A stretch of 48,159 nucleotides of DNA from Bacillota bacterium (GTDB lineage: Bacteria; Bacillota; Clostridia; Peptostreptococcales; Anaerovoracaceae). The stretch spans positions 1-48,159 of the forward strand of contig JAFRYI010000002.1 in NCBI GenBank assembly GCA_017437745.1, given 5' to 3'. The position numbers and the translations under genes were made by a program. Each line of letters begins with the position of its first letter. The stretch's first letter is position 1. This document shows, in pieces, positions 42,099 through 48,159 of the stretch. The notes under the pieces are model-generated. The model saw only the letters and a program-made list of their open reading frames with translations, made no database searches and was not told the DNA's origin.

Positions 42099-43268
42099 TC
42101 AGTCCGAAACGTCGACGTCCGGGGTTATGCTTATGTTGTAGTCCGGATACGCGGTCTGGATCTCCTCATAGAGGTGCTCAAGGGACTCCTTGACGTCCGC
42201 CTCGAAGCTGAACACCACGTCCATGCGCATCTTCTTCGCCTCCGTGTCCACGTAGAAGCCGTGGATCTGCAGCGCCCAGTCGTGGGTCATTACCATCCTC
42301 TGGACGTCGTTGCGTATGTGGGCGGCCTCGTCGTTGCCGGTGTTGTAAGCGTATACTCCTATTCCGGTAAGGATGACTCCGGTCTTCCTGTAGACGGCCT
42401 CCTCCACCCTTCTGGTAAGGCGGTCCAGCTCGTCCACCGTCATGGTGTCGCGCAGCTCCATGTGCACGGAACCGTAATTCCTGTCGGGACCGTAGTTGTT
42501 GAGTATAAGGTCGTAGGCGCCCATTACTTCAGGCTCTTCCTTTATGATGCTCTTTATCTCCTTGGACACTTCCGGGTCCGCGCGTCTGCCCAGTATGTCG
42601 CTGAGCGTGTCGCGCATCATCTCGAAGCCCGCCCTGATGATGAACAGCGAGATTATGACGCCTACGTAGGCCTCCAGAGAGATCTTGAAGAATATGAATA
42701 TCAGAGCGCAGACGAGCACCGAAGCCGAAAGGATCGCGTCGAAAGTAGCGTCGGCGCCCGACGCCACCAGAGCGGACGAATTGACCTTCTCGCCCTGACG
42801 CTTGACGAAGCGCCCGAGCAGTATCTTGGCAACTACGGCGACAGCGATTATTACGAGCGCCACATTCGTATAATCCGGAGTCTCCGGAGTAATTATCTTC
42901 TTTATCGATTCCACCAGGGACGTGATACCTGCGTAGAGAACGATGGCGGCTACCAGCAGAGCCGTAAGATACTCTATGCGTCCGTGGCCCAGCGGGTGCT
43001 TCTTATCCGGCCTTTTTCCCGCGAGTCTGGTACCTATTATCGTAATGACGGACGACAGCGCGTCGGACAGATTGTTGACAGCGTCAAGCACCATCGCTAT
43101 GGAGTGCGAGACGAGCCCCGCGCCTGCCTTGAAAGCCGCCAAAAGAACATTGACCGCTATACCGGTCAAGCTCGTCTTTACTATTACCTTGTTCCTGTTG
43201 ATCGTGGTCTTTATGGGATCTCCGCCGGCCGCTTCCGCCGCGTGATCATCCCTGTTCTTCATCGTCAT
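42099..43268 (-). CDS. Cation diffusion facilitator (CDF) family transporter
   Basis: 389 aa. Six membrane helices in the first 230 residues with the metal-site pattern HSIAMVLDAVNNLSDALSS (helix 2) and KRPDKKHPLGHGRIEYL after it; helix 5 begins DATFDAILS. The C-terminal cytosolic domain (about 240-330) is the usual ferredoxin-like CDF domain, and a further 55-residue region (MRMDVVFSFEADVKESLEHLYEEIQTAYPDY) appears to be a second copy of it. It exports divalent cations (Zn, Fe, Mn or Cd); the metal is not determinable. GGTGG precedes the ATG; it follows plsY by 12 bases. Confidence 0.92.
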   Translation of the reverse strand: MTMKNRDDHAAEAAGGDPIKTTINRNKVIVKTSLTGIAVNVLLAAFKAGAGLVSHSIAMVLDAVNNLSDALSSVITIIGTRLAGKRPDKKHPLGHGRIEYLTALLVAAIVLYAGITSLVESIKKIITPETPDYTNVALVIIAVAVVAKILLGRFVKRQGEKVNSSALVASGADATFDAILSASVLVCALIFIFFKISLEAYVGVIISLFIIRAGFEMMRDTLSDILGRRADPEVSKEIKSIIKEEPEVMGAYDLILNNYGPDRNYGSVHMELRDTMTVDELDRLTRRVEEAVYRKTGVILTGIGVYAYNTGNDEAAHIRNDVQRMVMTHDWALQIHGFYVDTEAKKMRMDVVFSFEADVKESLEHLYEEIQTAYPDYNISITPDVDVSD

Positions 43269-43280
43269 GACGGTCCACCG

Positions 43281-43853
43281 CTATTTCTTAAAGTTGAGAG
43301 GAGGCTCCTCTCCTTTGATAAGTCTTTTTATGTTCGATCTGTGCTTGAATATTATTATCAGAGCCATCGCCAGGGCATACGGCCAGAACGCCTTCTCCAT
43401 GAATACGCTGAGCACCGCCAGACCCGCGGCGCCGCCCATGGAACCCACGGACATGCGACGCGTTATAAGCGTCAAAACAAGCGCTACGGCGAGCGCGCAG
43501 AGCGCAAGCGTCCAATTTATCGGAAGTACCGCTCCGAACGCTGCAGCGACCCCTTTTCCGCCTTTAAAGCCGTAAAACACGGGCAGTATGTGACCCAGCA
43601 GTACGGCCAGGGCGCAGATGTACGCGCAGGTAGGTCCTTTTATGCTTCCCAGCCCTGTCGCCAGCGCGCCTTTGCCTATGTCCACTATCAGAGACACCAG
43701 CGCGGCCTTCTTCCCCAGCACCCTCAGGGTATTGGTGGTCCCGGCGTTTCCGCTGCCCTCCTTGCGTATGTCCACACCCGCCAGTTTCCCCTGGATGATG
43801 GACGGATTAACGCAGCCGAGAAGATATGCGATTATGATGAAAACGTAGAACAT
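43281..43853 (-). CDS. plsY: Acyl-phosphate glycerol-3-phosphate acyltransferase PlsY
   Basis: 190 aa, five membrane helices. Motif 1 GSGNAGTTN near residue 34, the glycine-rich GFKGGKGVAAAFG in the middle, and the C-terminal IIFKHRSNIKRLIKGEE are diagnostic. It acylates glycerol-3-phosphate at the membrane with acyl-phosphate made by PlsX, whose gene ends 27 bases upstream. This is the first step of phospholipid synthesis in Firmicutes. Confidence 0.96.
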   Translation of the reverse strand: MFYVFIIIAYLLGCVNPSIIQGKLAGVDIRKEGSGNAGTTNTLRVLGKKAALVSLIVDIGKGALATGLGSIKGPTCAYICALAVLLGHILPVFYGFKGGKGVAAAFGAVLPINWTLALCALAVALVLTLITRRMSVGSMGGAAGLAVLSVFMEKAFWPYALAMALIIIFKHRSNIKRLIKGEEPPLNFKK

Positions 43854-43880
43854 CGTTTACAATCTGCCTCTGCTCCGAAT

Positions 43881-44837
43881 CTACTTCAGTTCCGCTTCTA
43901 TTAGCCCTACTACGTTCTGCTTCGCGAATTCCGAAGCCTTAAGGACGGCGTTCATTACTGCCTTGGGGCCGGAGGATCCGTGCATCTTTATGACGGGCCT
44001 GGTAATGCCGAGGATCGGCGCTCCGCCGTATTCGGAGTAGTCCGTTCTGGAAGCCAGCGCCCCGAGCATCTCCTTGGGAAGCTTCTGCTTCATGAGTCCT
44101 ACCATCTGGCCGAACATGCCCTCGGTAAGCTTCAGGATTATGTTTCCGGTGAAACCGTCCGCAACTATTACGTCGCAGGCTCCGGCAGGGATGTCCCTGG
44201 CCTCTATGTTTCCGGTAAAGTTGACGCCGCTCTCGGAGAGCAGTTCGTACGCCTTCTTAGTAAGCTGGGTGCCCTTCTCCGCCTCCGCTCCGATGTTGGC
44301 CAGAGCGACCGCGGGGTCCTCTCTTCCGAGGACCTTCTCCATGTATACGCTGCCCATTATTCCGAACTCGCAGAGGTTCCTGGGCTTGCACTCGGCGTTG
44401 GCCCCGGCGTCCACCAGCAGGCAGACCTTGCCGCCAAGCGTGGGGTACAGCGAGCAGATGGCCGGACGCTCTATGCCCTTGATGCGTCCGCAGATCAGAA
44501 GACCTCCCGCGAGCAGCGCCCCGGTGCTTCCGGCGGAAACGAACGCGTCCGCGAAGCCATCCTTCAATATGTTAAGAGCGGTTACGATGGTGGATTCCTT
44601 CTTGGTCTTGATCGCCCTAACGGGAGACTCGTCGTTGCCTATCACTTCATTGGCGCCGACTATCATTATGTTCCCGGGTATGCCGTCCGGGCATTCCTCG
44701 CAGAGCAGATCGTAGACTTCCGTCTTGGGGCCTACGAGTATTATCTGGTCTTCCGTCTTCGCGGCCGCCATGACCGCGCCTTTTACTATCGCGCCGGGAG
44801 CGTTGTCTCCGCCCATCGCGTCGAGCAGTATCCTCAT
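43881..44837 (-). CDS. plsX: Phosphate acyltransferase PlsX
   Basis: 318 aa, normal length. The N-terminus MRILLDAMGGDNAPGAIVKGA and SAGSTGALLAGGLL are family signatures. It converts acyl-ACP to acyl-phosphate for PlsY. CGGAGGA fits the ATG. The expected neighbour acpP lies 6 kb away on the opposite strand. The promoter TTTAAT-17-TATAAT (44871-44899) is overlapped by a perfect palindrome, AATTAAATTTAATT, that could be a lipid-regulator site. Confidence 0.97.
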   Translation of the reverse strand: MRILLDAMGGDNAPGAIVKGAVMAAAKTEDQIILVGPKTEVYDLLCEECPDGIPGNIMIVGANEVIGNDESPVRAIKTKKESTIVTALNILKDGFADAFVSAGSTGALLAGGLLICGRIKGIERPAICSLYPTLGGKVCLLVDAGANAECKPRNLCEFGIMGSVYMEKVLGREDPAVALANIGAEAEKGTQLTKKAYELLSESGVNFTGNIEARDIPAGACDVIVADGFTGNIILKLTEGMFGQMVGLMKQKLPKEMLGALASRTDYSEYGGAPILGITRPVIKMHGSSGPKAVMNAVLKASEFAKQNVVGLIEAELK

Positions 44838-44859
44838 CGTGTTCCTCCGGTATTTGTAG

Positions 44860-44899
44860 AATTAAATTTAATTATACTATCTTTCGGGACATTATTAAA
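44860..44899 (-). promoter_or_regulatory. plsX promoter with palindrome
   Basis: TTTAAT (44894-44899), 17-base spacer, TATAAT (44871-44876). The palindrome AATTAAATTTAATT (44860-44873) spans from the -10 box to the transcription start. Confidence 0.6.
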
Positions 44900-44935
44900 G
44901 TGAAATGCTTGTGATTATTGCGCAATTCAGCCTAG

Positions 44936-45955
44936 TCACAGCAAAAGGTCTTTGAATACGGTAAGCGCCATCATTGCAAAGCAGGCGATCGTAAACAGTA
45001 TCATGCCCGCGTTCAGCCAAACGGTGCGGAACGCATGGCCTTTGGGGATCTGCATCTCGGCCGTTTCCAAAGAGATGCTCCTGCTGTGCCTGAAAAACAG
45101 CACCAGACCGGCGACCGCAAGCGCCAGAGTAACGATCGTATACAGGAAGAACAAAGCTACCGCGGGAGTGATCATTCCGAACACCTCCGCGGCATCCTCT
45201 GGGTCGAATCCCCCGTTTATAAGCGCGCTGATGCTTTCGTTCGTAACGAGCGATCCGGAGACGATCCCGCCCCAGAAGTTAATGATCATATGCATGAAGA
45301 CAGAATAACGCAGTTTCCCGGTCTTTACGTATATATAACCGAACACCAGTCCCAGAGCCATGGCGTAGAAAAACTGCGACAGATTGCCGTGGAACAGCCC
45401 GAACATCACCGCCGTTGCAATGATAGCTGTCCCCTGCCCGTAAACATTCATGCGGTCGATGAGGAGCTTCCGGAAGAAAAGTTCTTCAAAGAAAGGCGCC
45501 AGTATCACAGTCAGTACGAACAGCGCCGGCATAGGGATGCCTCCCGTCACCAGGGACTCCACCGGATCGGTGATGCTGATCCCGAAAAGATCCGATATGA
45601 CGGCATTGACCAGATTTCCGAACAGGTTTCCTCCGTACATCAGGAAAAAGCAGATCACGAGCAGCCTGAAAAACCGTCCCGCTCCCAGATCCAGAAGCTC
45701 AAGCGGATACTTCGGCACAGAACGCATGATAAGATACCCTGCCGGGAAAGCTACGCAGTACATGGGAACGTACGAGAACAGCAGAAGAACGATAACGTTC
45801 CTGATGCCTGCACGGCCCAGCGCGATACCGGCGAGGATCTGCACGCCGTAAGTCACTACGAGCATCACGAAAACAGCAATTCCCAGACGCGAGAACGCGG
45901 TACGGGCCTCACGGGTATCTGGCGGCCTTTCTGCTGACGATATTTCTGTTATCAT
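44936..45955 (-). CDS. CPBP-family intramembrane metalloprotease (CAAX protease-like)
   Basis: About 339 aa if translation starts at the ATG overlapping the upstream stop codon (ATGA); an ATG at 45970 is also possible. Seven to eight membrane helices. The CPBP/ABI motifs are intact: EELFFRKLLIDRM (two Glu and Arg), FGLFHGNLSQF (His) and FMHMIINFWGG (His and Asn). These enzymes cleave within membranes; bacterial members include prenyl-protease relatives and bacteriocin self-immunity proteins. No bacteriocin gene is visible. It is coupled to the 45952-46503 gene. Confidence 0.88.
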   Translation of the reverse strand: MITEISSAERPPDTREARTAFSRLGIAVFVMLVVTYGVQILAGIALGRAGIRNVIVLLLFSYVPMYCVAFPAGYLIMRSVPKYPLELLDLGAGRFFRLLVICFFLMYGGNLFGNLVNAVISDLFGISITDPVESLVTGGIPMPALFVLTVILAPFFEELFFRKLLIDRMNVYGQGTAIIATAVMFGLFHGNLSQFFYAMALGLVFGYIYVKTGKLRYSVFMHMIINFWGGIVSGSLVTNESISALINGGFDPEDAAEVFGMITPAVALFFLYTIVTLALAVAGLVLFFRHSRSISLETAEMQIPKGHAFRTVWLNAGMILFTIACFAMMALTVFKDLLL

Positions 45956-46503
45956 TCTATCTTCTGACATTCTTCCATTGATCTGCTTACTGGCGTTACG
46001 GCGTCCATGCGGAAGCGGTATACTTGCCGCAGCCACTCAGGCCATTCCGCAACTCTGTCCGCAAGTTTTTCCAAAGCGCGCCGTCCGGTCCTCCTGTCCA
46101 GCAGCGCAAACATCCTCACTATCGGATCCGGGGATGCCAAGCTGTCTATTATGCTCCGGTTCCGGTATGCTTCCAATGCGCCGGCGAATTCATCATCCGT
46201 ATACTCCGTACGTTTCTCCATGGGATACTCTGCAAGCAGCGTACGGTAATCCGCCCAGTAGTCATGGATATCCATGCGCGGAGGTTTTTCCGCAATGCCC
46301 TCGCGAATGAAGTACGAGTTTACGGTCTCCCACGAAAACTGCTTGAACAGATTGCCGTCGAAGAACACTTCAAAAATGCGGCACCCGTCCATACCGACAT
46401 AGGATGTGCAGTTGTATCTTACTCTCCCTTTAAGCGGATCCGCCGGCATCTCCTTTTCCAGATACCTGCGCATCCCGCTCCATGAGCTCAGTGCTTTGCT
46501 CAA
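45952..46503 (-). CDS. Small protein resembling the SF0329 family, function unknown
   Basis: 183 aa, beginning with TTG at 46503 supported by GGAGGA seven bases upstream. The N-terminal WSGMRRYLEKEMPADPLKGRVRYNCTSY resembles the start of SF0329-type proteins (a recollection of the family pattern, not a search). The rest has no motif I recognise; it is charged, with several Trp and Tyr, and no membrane segment. It overlaps the CPBP protease gene by four bases. A -10-like TAGAAT/TATAAA lies about 40 bases upstream, without a clear -35. Confidence 0.65.
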   Translation of the reverse strand: MSKALSSWSGMRRYLEKEMPADPLKGRVRYNCTSYVGMDGCRIFEVFFDGNLFKQFSWETVNSYFIREGIAEKPPRMDIHDYWADYRTLLAEYPMEKRTEYTDDEFAGALEAYRNRSIIDSLASPDPIVRMFALLDRRTGRRALEKLADRVAEWPEWLRQVYRFRMDAVTPVSRSMEECQKIE

Positions 46504-46634
46504 TGACCGGTCCTCCGAATAACGCAGCAGGGTGCTTCCTTATTTTATATTCTACCACAGAATGCGTTCGATTATTGCCTAAATGGCCACTGCGCTGCCG
46601 AGCCATTCTTACAAAACGATCACTGCAAATTCAA

Positions 46635-46773
46635 AGGCGCGTACAGTTCCCTTTCGGACACGCTCCCGCTAATGGGGCCCCTCCCAGCGGTACTTCTGCT
46701 CTGCCGGCGCCTTAGGCTTGTCAGTCGCAGAGGACCGGGTCCCCCAATTGTCCGTGCAAACAGCTGCGCAAGC
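46635..46773 (+). ncRNA. Structured intergenic element, family 1, copy B (unrecognised)
   Basis: Same orientation as copy A. CGGACA (46655-46660) pairs with TGTCCG (46749-46754). TGGGG-c-CCC pairs with GGG-tc-CCCCA, where copy A has CAGGG and CCCTG, a compensatory change. CGGTaCTtCTGC pairs with GCAGAGGACCG. Conserved unpaired blocks ACACGCTCCCGCTAA and CCTCCCAGCGGTACT match copy A exactly. Outer arms (GGCGCGTACAGTT and CAGCTGCGCAAGCC) pair only partly. It lies 17 bases before the family 2 copy at 46791. Confidence 0.7.
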
Positions 46774-46790
46774 CGGATGCAGCAATCATG

Positions 46791-46964
46791 AAGCACGATC
46801 CGCAGCGGTGTGTTTTTAAGGCCATTACGGAGCGGTAGAAAAGACTTTCCGCAATGTACCGCCGGATAGCACGGACGGAGTACTGTGCGATCCGATGCGG
46901 TACACGGAAAGGCTTGGCGTGAAGCCGCGAAGTTGGCCGAGAAAACACACCTGCGGAACGTGAT
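46791..46964 (+). ncRNA. Structured intergenic element, family 2, copy 2 (unrecognised)
   Basis: A hairpin about 174 nt long. GGTGTGTTTT (46807-46816) pairs with AAAACACACC (46942-46951), CCGCA with TGCGG, and CACG with CGTG outside that. The inner helix TGTACCGC-CGGAT-aGCAC / GTGC-gATCCG-aTGCGGTACA closes the loop GGACGGAGTACT. Between the helices, GCGGTAGAAAAGACTTTCCG and CGGAAAGGCTTGGCGTGAAG plus CGCGAAG match copy 1 at 17747-17917 almost base for base. No open reading frame of note. It lies between a family 1 copy and the tuf terminator. Confidence 0.7.
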
Positions 46965-46993
46965 TCCTGAATACACGTAACCGTCAGAGCATG

Positions 46994-47020
46994 CAAAAAG
47001 GACCGGGAGACCCGGTCCTT
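46994..47020 (-). terminator. Terminator after tuf
   Basis: Minus-strand stem AAGGACCGGG / CCCGGTCCTT with a three-base loop, then TTTTTG. Confidence 0.88.
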
Positions 47021-47049
47021 AATGTATTTGAGTTCTGCGCTCTGAGTAA

Positions 47050-48159
47050 TTACTCGTTGATAGCGGAAACTACGCCGGAAGCAACTGTACGGCCGCCTTC
47101 ACGAATAGCGAACCTCATTCCCTGCTCGATGGCTACGGGAGTGATCAGCTCGATGTCCATGGTGACGTGGTCTCCGGGCATGCACATCTCGGTGCCTGCG
47201 GGCAGGGAGATGGTTCCGGTAACGTCAGTTGTTCTGATGTAGAACTGCGGTCTGTAGCCGTTGAAGAACGGAGTGTGACGTCCGCCTTCGGACTGCTTCA
47301 GAACGTATACCTGACCGCTGAACTTGGTGTGCGGGTGAATGCTGCCCGGCTTAGCGAGAACCTGACCTCTTTCGATCTCGTTTCTCTGTACGCCACGGAG
47401 CAGTACGCCGATGTTGTCGCCGGCTTCGCCCTGATCGAGCAGCTTGCGGAACATCTCAACGCCGGTAACTACGACGCTTCTCTTCTCATCGGTAAGTCCT
47501 ACGATCTCTACGGTATCGCCTACCTTAACAACGCCTCTCTCTACACGGCCGGTAGCAACAGTACCACGACCGGTGATGGAGAATACGTCCTCGACAGGCA
47601 TCAGGAACGGCTTGTCGGTCGGACGCTCGGGCTGCGGGATGTACTCGTCAACAGCATCCATGAGTTCCATGATGCCGTCTCCCCACTTGCCGTTGGGATC
47701 CTGCAGTGCCATGAGAGCGGAACCTCTGATGATCGGAAGATCGTCTCCCGGGAAATCGTAGAAGCTGAGGAGTTCGCGAACTTCCATCTCTACGAGGTCG
47801 AGGAGCTCTTCGTCGTCGACCATATCGCACTTGTTCATGAATACTACGATGTAGGGTACGCCTACCTGACGAGCGAGCAGGATGTGCTCTCTGGTCTGGG
47901 GCATCGGTCCGTCTGTAGCAGCAACTACGAGGATAGCGCCGTCCATCCGAGCAGCACCGGTGATCATGTTCTTAATGTAGTCTGCGTGGCCCGGGCAGTC
48001 TACGTGAGCATAATGCCTCTTCTCGGTCTCGTACTCAACGTGAGCGGTGTTGATGGTGATTCCTCTTTCTCTTTCTTCCGGAGCCTTATCGATGTTCTCG
48101 AATGCTACGATCTGGTTGGTAGCGGACGGAAATCTGGTAGCGAGCACCTTGGTGATCGC
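47050..48159 (-). CDS. tuf: Elongation factor Tu, N-terminus outside window
   Basis: 369 residues are present of about 397; the frame stays open to the window edge (ITKVLATRF), so the first roughly 28 residues with the GHVDHGKT loop are missing. The visible GTPase motifs are DCPGHADY (G3), NKCD (G4) and RGSAL (G5). The switch region [25 protein letters not shown] and domains II and III ([26 protein letters not shown]) are intact. It delivers aminoacyl-tRNA to the ribosome. Its codon use is strongly biased, as expected for a very highly expressed gene. Confidence 0.98.
   Translation of the reverse strand, partial: AITKVLATRFPSATNQIVAFENIDKAPEERERGITINTAHVEYETEKRHYAHVDCPGHADYIKNMITGAARMDGAILVVAATDGPMPQTREHILLARQVGVPYIVVFMNKCDMVDDEELLDLVEMEVRELLSFYDFPGDDLPIIRGSALMALQDPNGKWGDGIMELMDAVDEYIPQPERPTDKPFLMPVEDVFSITGRGTVATGRVERGVVKVGDTVEIVGLTDEKRSVVVTGVEMFRKLLDQGEAGDNIGVLLRGVQRNEIERGQVLAKPGSIHPHTKFSGQVYVLKQSEGGRHTPFFNGYRPQFYIRTTDVTGTISLPAGTEMCMPGDHVTMDIELITPVAIEQGMRFAIREGGRTVASGVVSAINE

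Noticed and set aside
42174-43904. Long plus-strand frame opposite the CDF transporter and plsY
   Set aside because: Antisense shadow, basic low-complexity translation with no motifs.
46621-46996. Short open frames between the SF0329-like gene and tuf
   Set aside because: They cover the hairpin elements, have no ribosome-binding sites, and translate to Arg/Cys-rich sequence without pattern.

Overview
The window looks like chromosome from a low-to-mid-GC Bacillota, most likely class Clostridia (perhaps the Family XIII / Anaerovoracaceae neighbourhood; that placement is inference from gene content). Support comes from strong GGAGG ribosome-binding sites, lipoprotein substrate-binding proteins, an S-layer-homology protein, SAM-I and FMN riboswitches, RF2 with a programmed frameshift, PlsX/PlsY, an ECF-type riboflavin transporter and the TsaD-RimI-TsaB-TsaE cluster. 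Nearly all genes lie on the minus strand. The plus-strand genes are the GH13 enzyme, the PucR-type regulator, and the polymerase/ligase-like membrane protein with its ACP. No transposase, phage gene, integrase or CRISPR array was seen.

Layout. 0-5.4 kb: extracellular carbohydrate use (sugar-binding lipoprotein cut by the window edge, a GH53 galactanase lipoprotein with a probable galactan-binding domain, a membrane protein of unknown role, a divergent GH13 lipoprotein). 5.4-7.9 kb: tRNA-Thr(CGT), then an MBOAT plus SGNH pair typical of cell-surface O-acetylation. 8.0-9.8 kb: biotin transporter bioY and ligase/repressor birA. 9.8-17.6 kb: an apparent operon lysC-secA-prfB-HAD phosphatase-zinc-ribbon protein, preceded by metK under a SAM-I riboswitch. 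17.7-22.5 kb: an unknown 396-aa protein, rpmE, a MATE exporter and a CapA-like metallophosphatase, separated by structured repeats. 22.5-30 kb: a five-gene oligopeptide ABC transporter (dppA-B-C-D-F order) divergent from a PucR-type regulator. 30-34.8 kb: prmC, yqhQ (DUF1385), rho and an SLH protein. 35-37.7 kb: an O-antigen-ligase-like protein with a long acidic tail, translationally coupled to an acyl carrier protein. 37.8-43.9 kb: tsaD, rimI, tsaB, tsaE, a hotdog thioesterase, riboflavin transporter ribU under an FMN riboswitch, a cation diffusion facilitator, and plsY/plsX just beyond it (to 44.8 kb). 44.9-48.2 kb: a CPBP membrane protease, a small SF0329-like protein, a large structured intergenic region, and tuf (5' end outside the window).

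The most unusual content is non-coding. Two families of structured intergenic elements recur in the window. Family 1 has three copies (19512-19654 and 46635-46773 on plus, 22288-22444 on minus). Each is a long imperfect hairpin whose inner sequence is conserved, while the outer stems differ in sequence yet still pair. Family 2 has two copies (46791-46964 plus, 17747-17917 minus). Its long stems are again rewritten between copies, but it keeps a purine-rich internal-loop core and an apical loop of the form GGAC-NN-AGTAC. At 46.6-47.0 kb a family 1 and a family 2 copy lie side by side. Compensatory change in stems plus conserved loops suggests selected RNA (or DNA hairpin) structure rather than decaying repeats. 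I do not recognise either as a named RNA family.

Coordinates of starts were adjusted by ribosome-binding site where the longest open frame was clearly too long. All assignments come from reading the sequence by eye; no database search was run.
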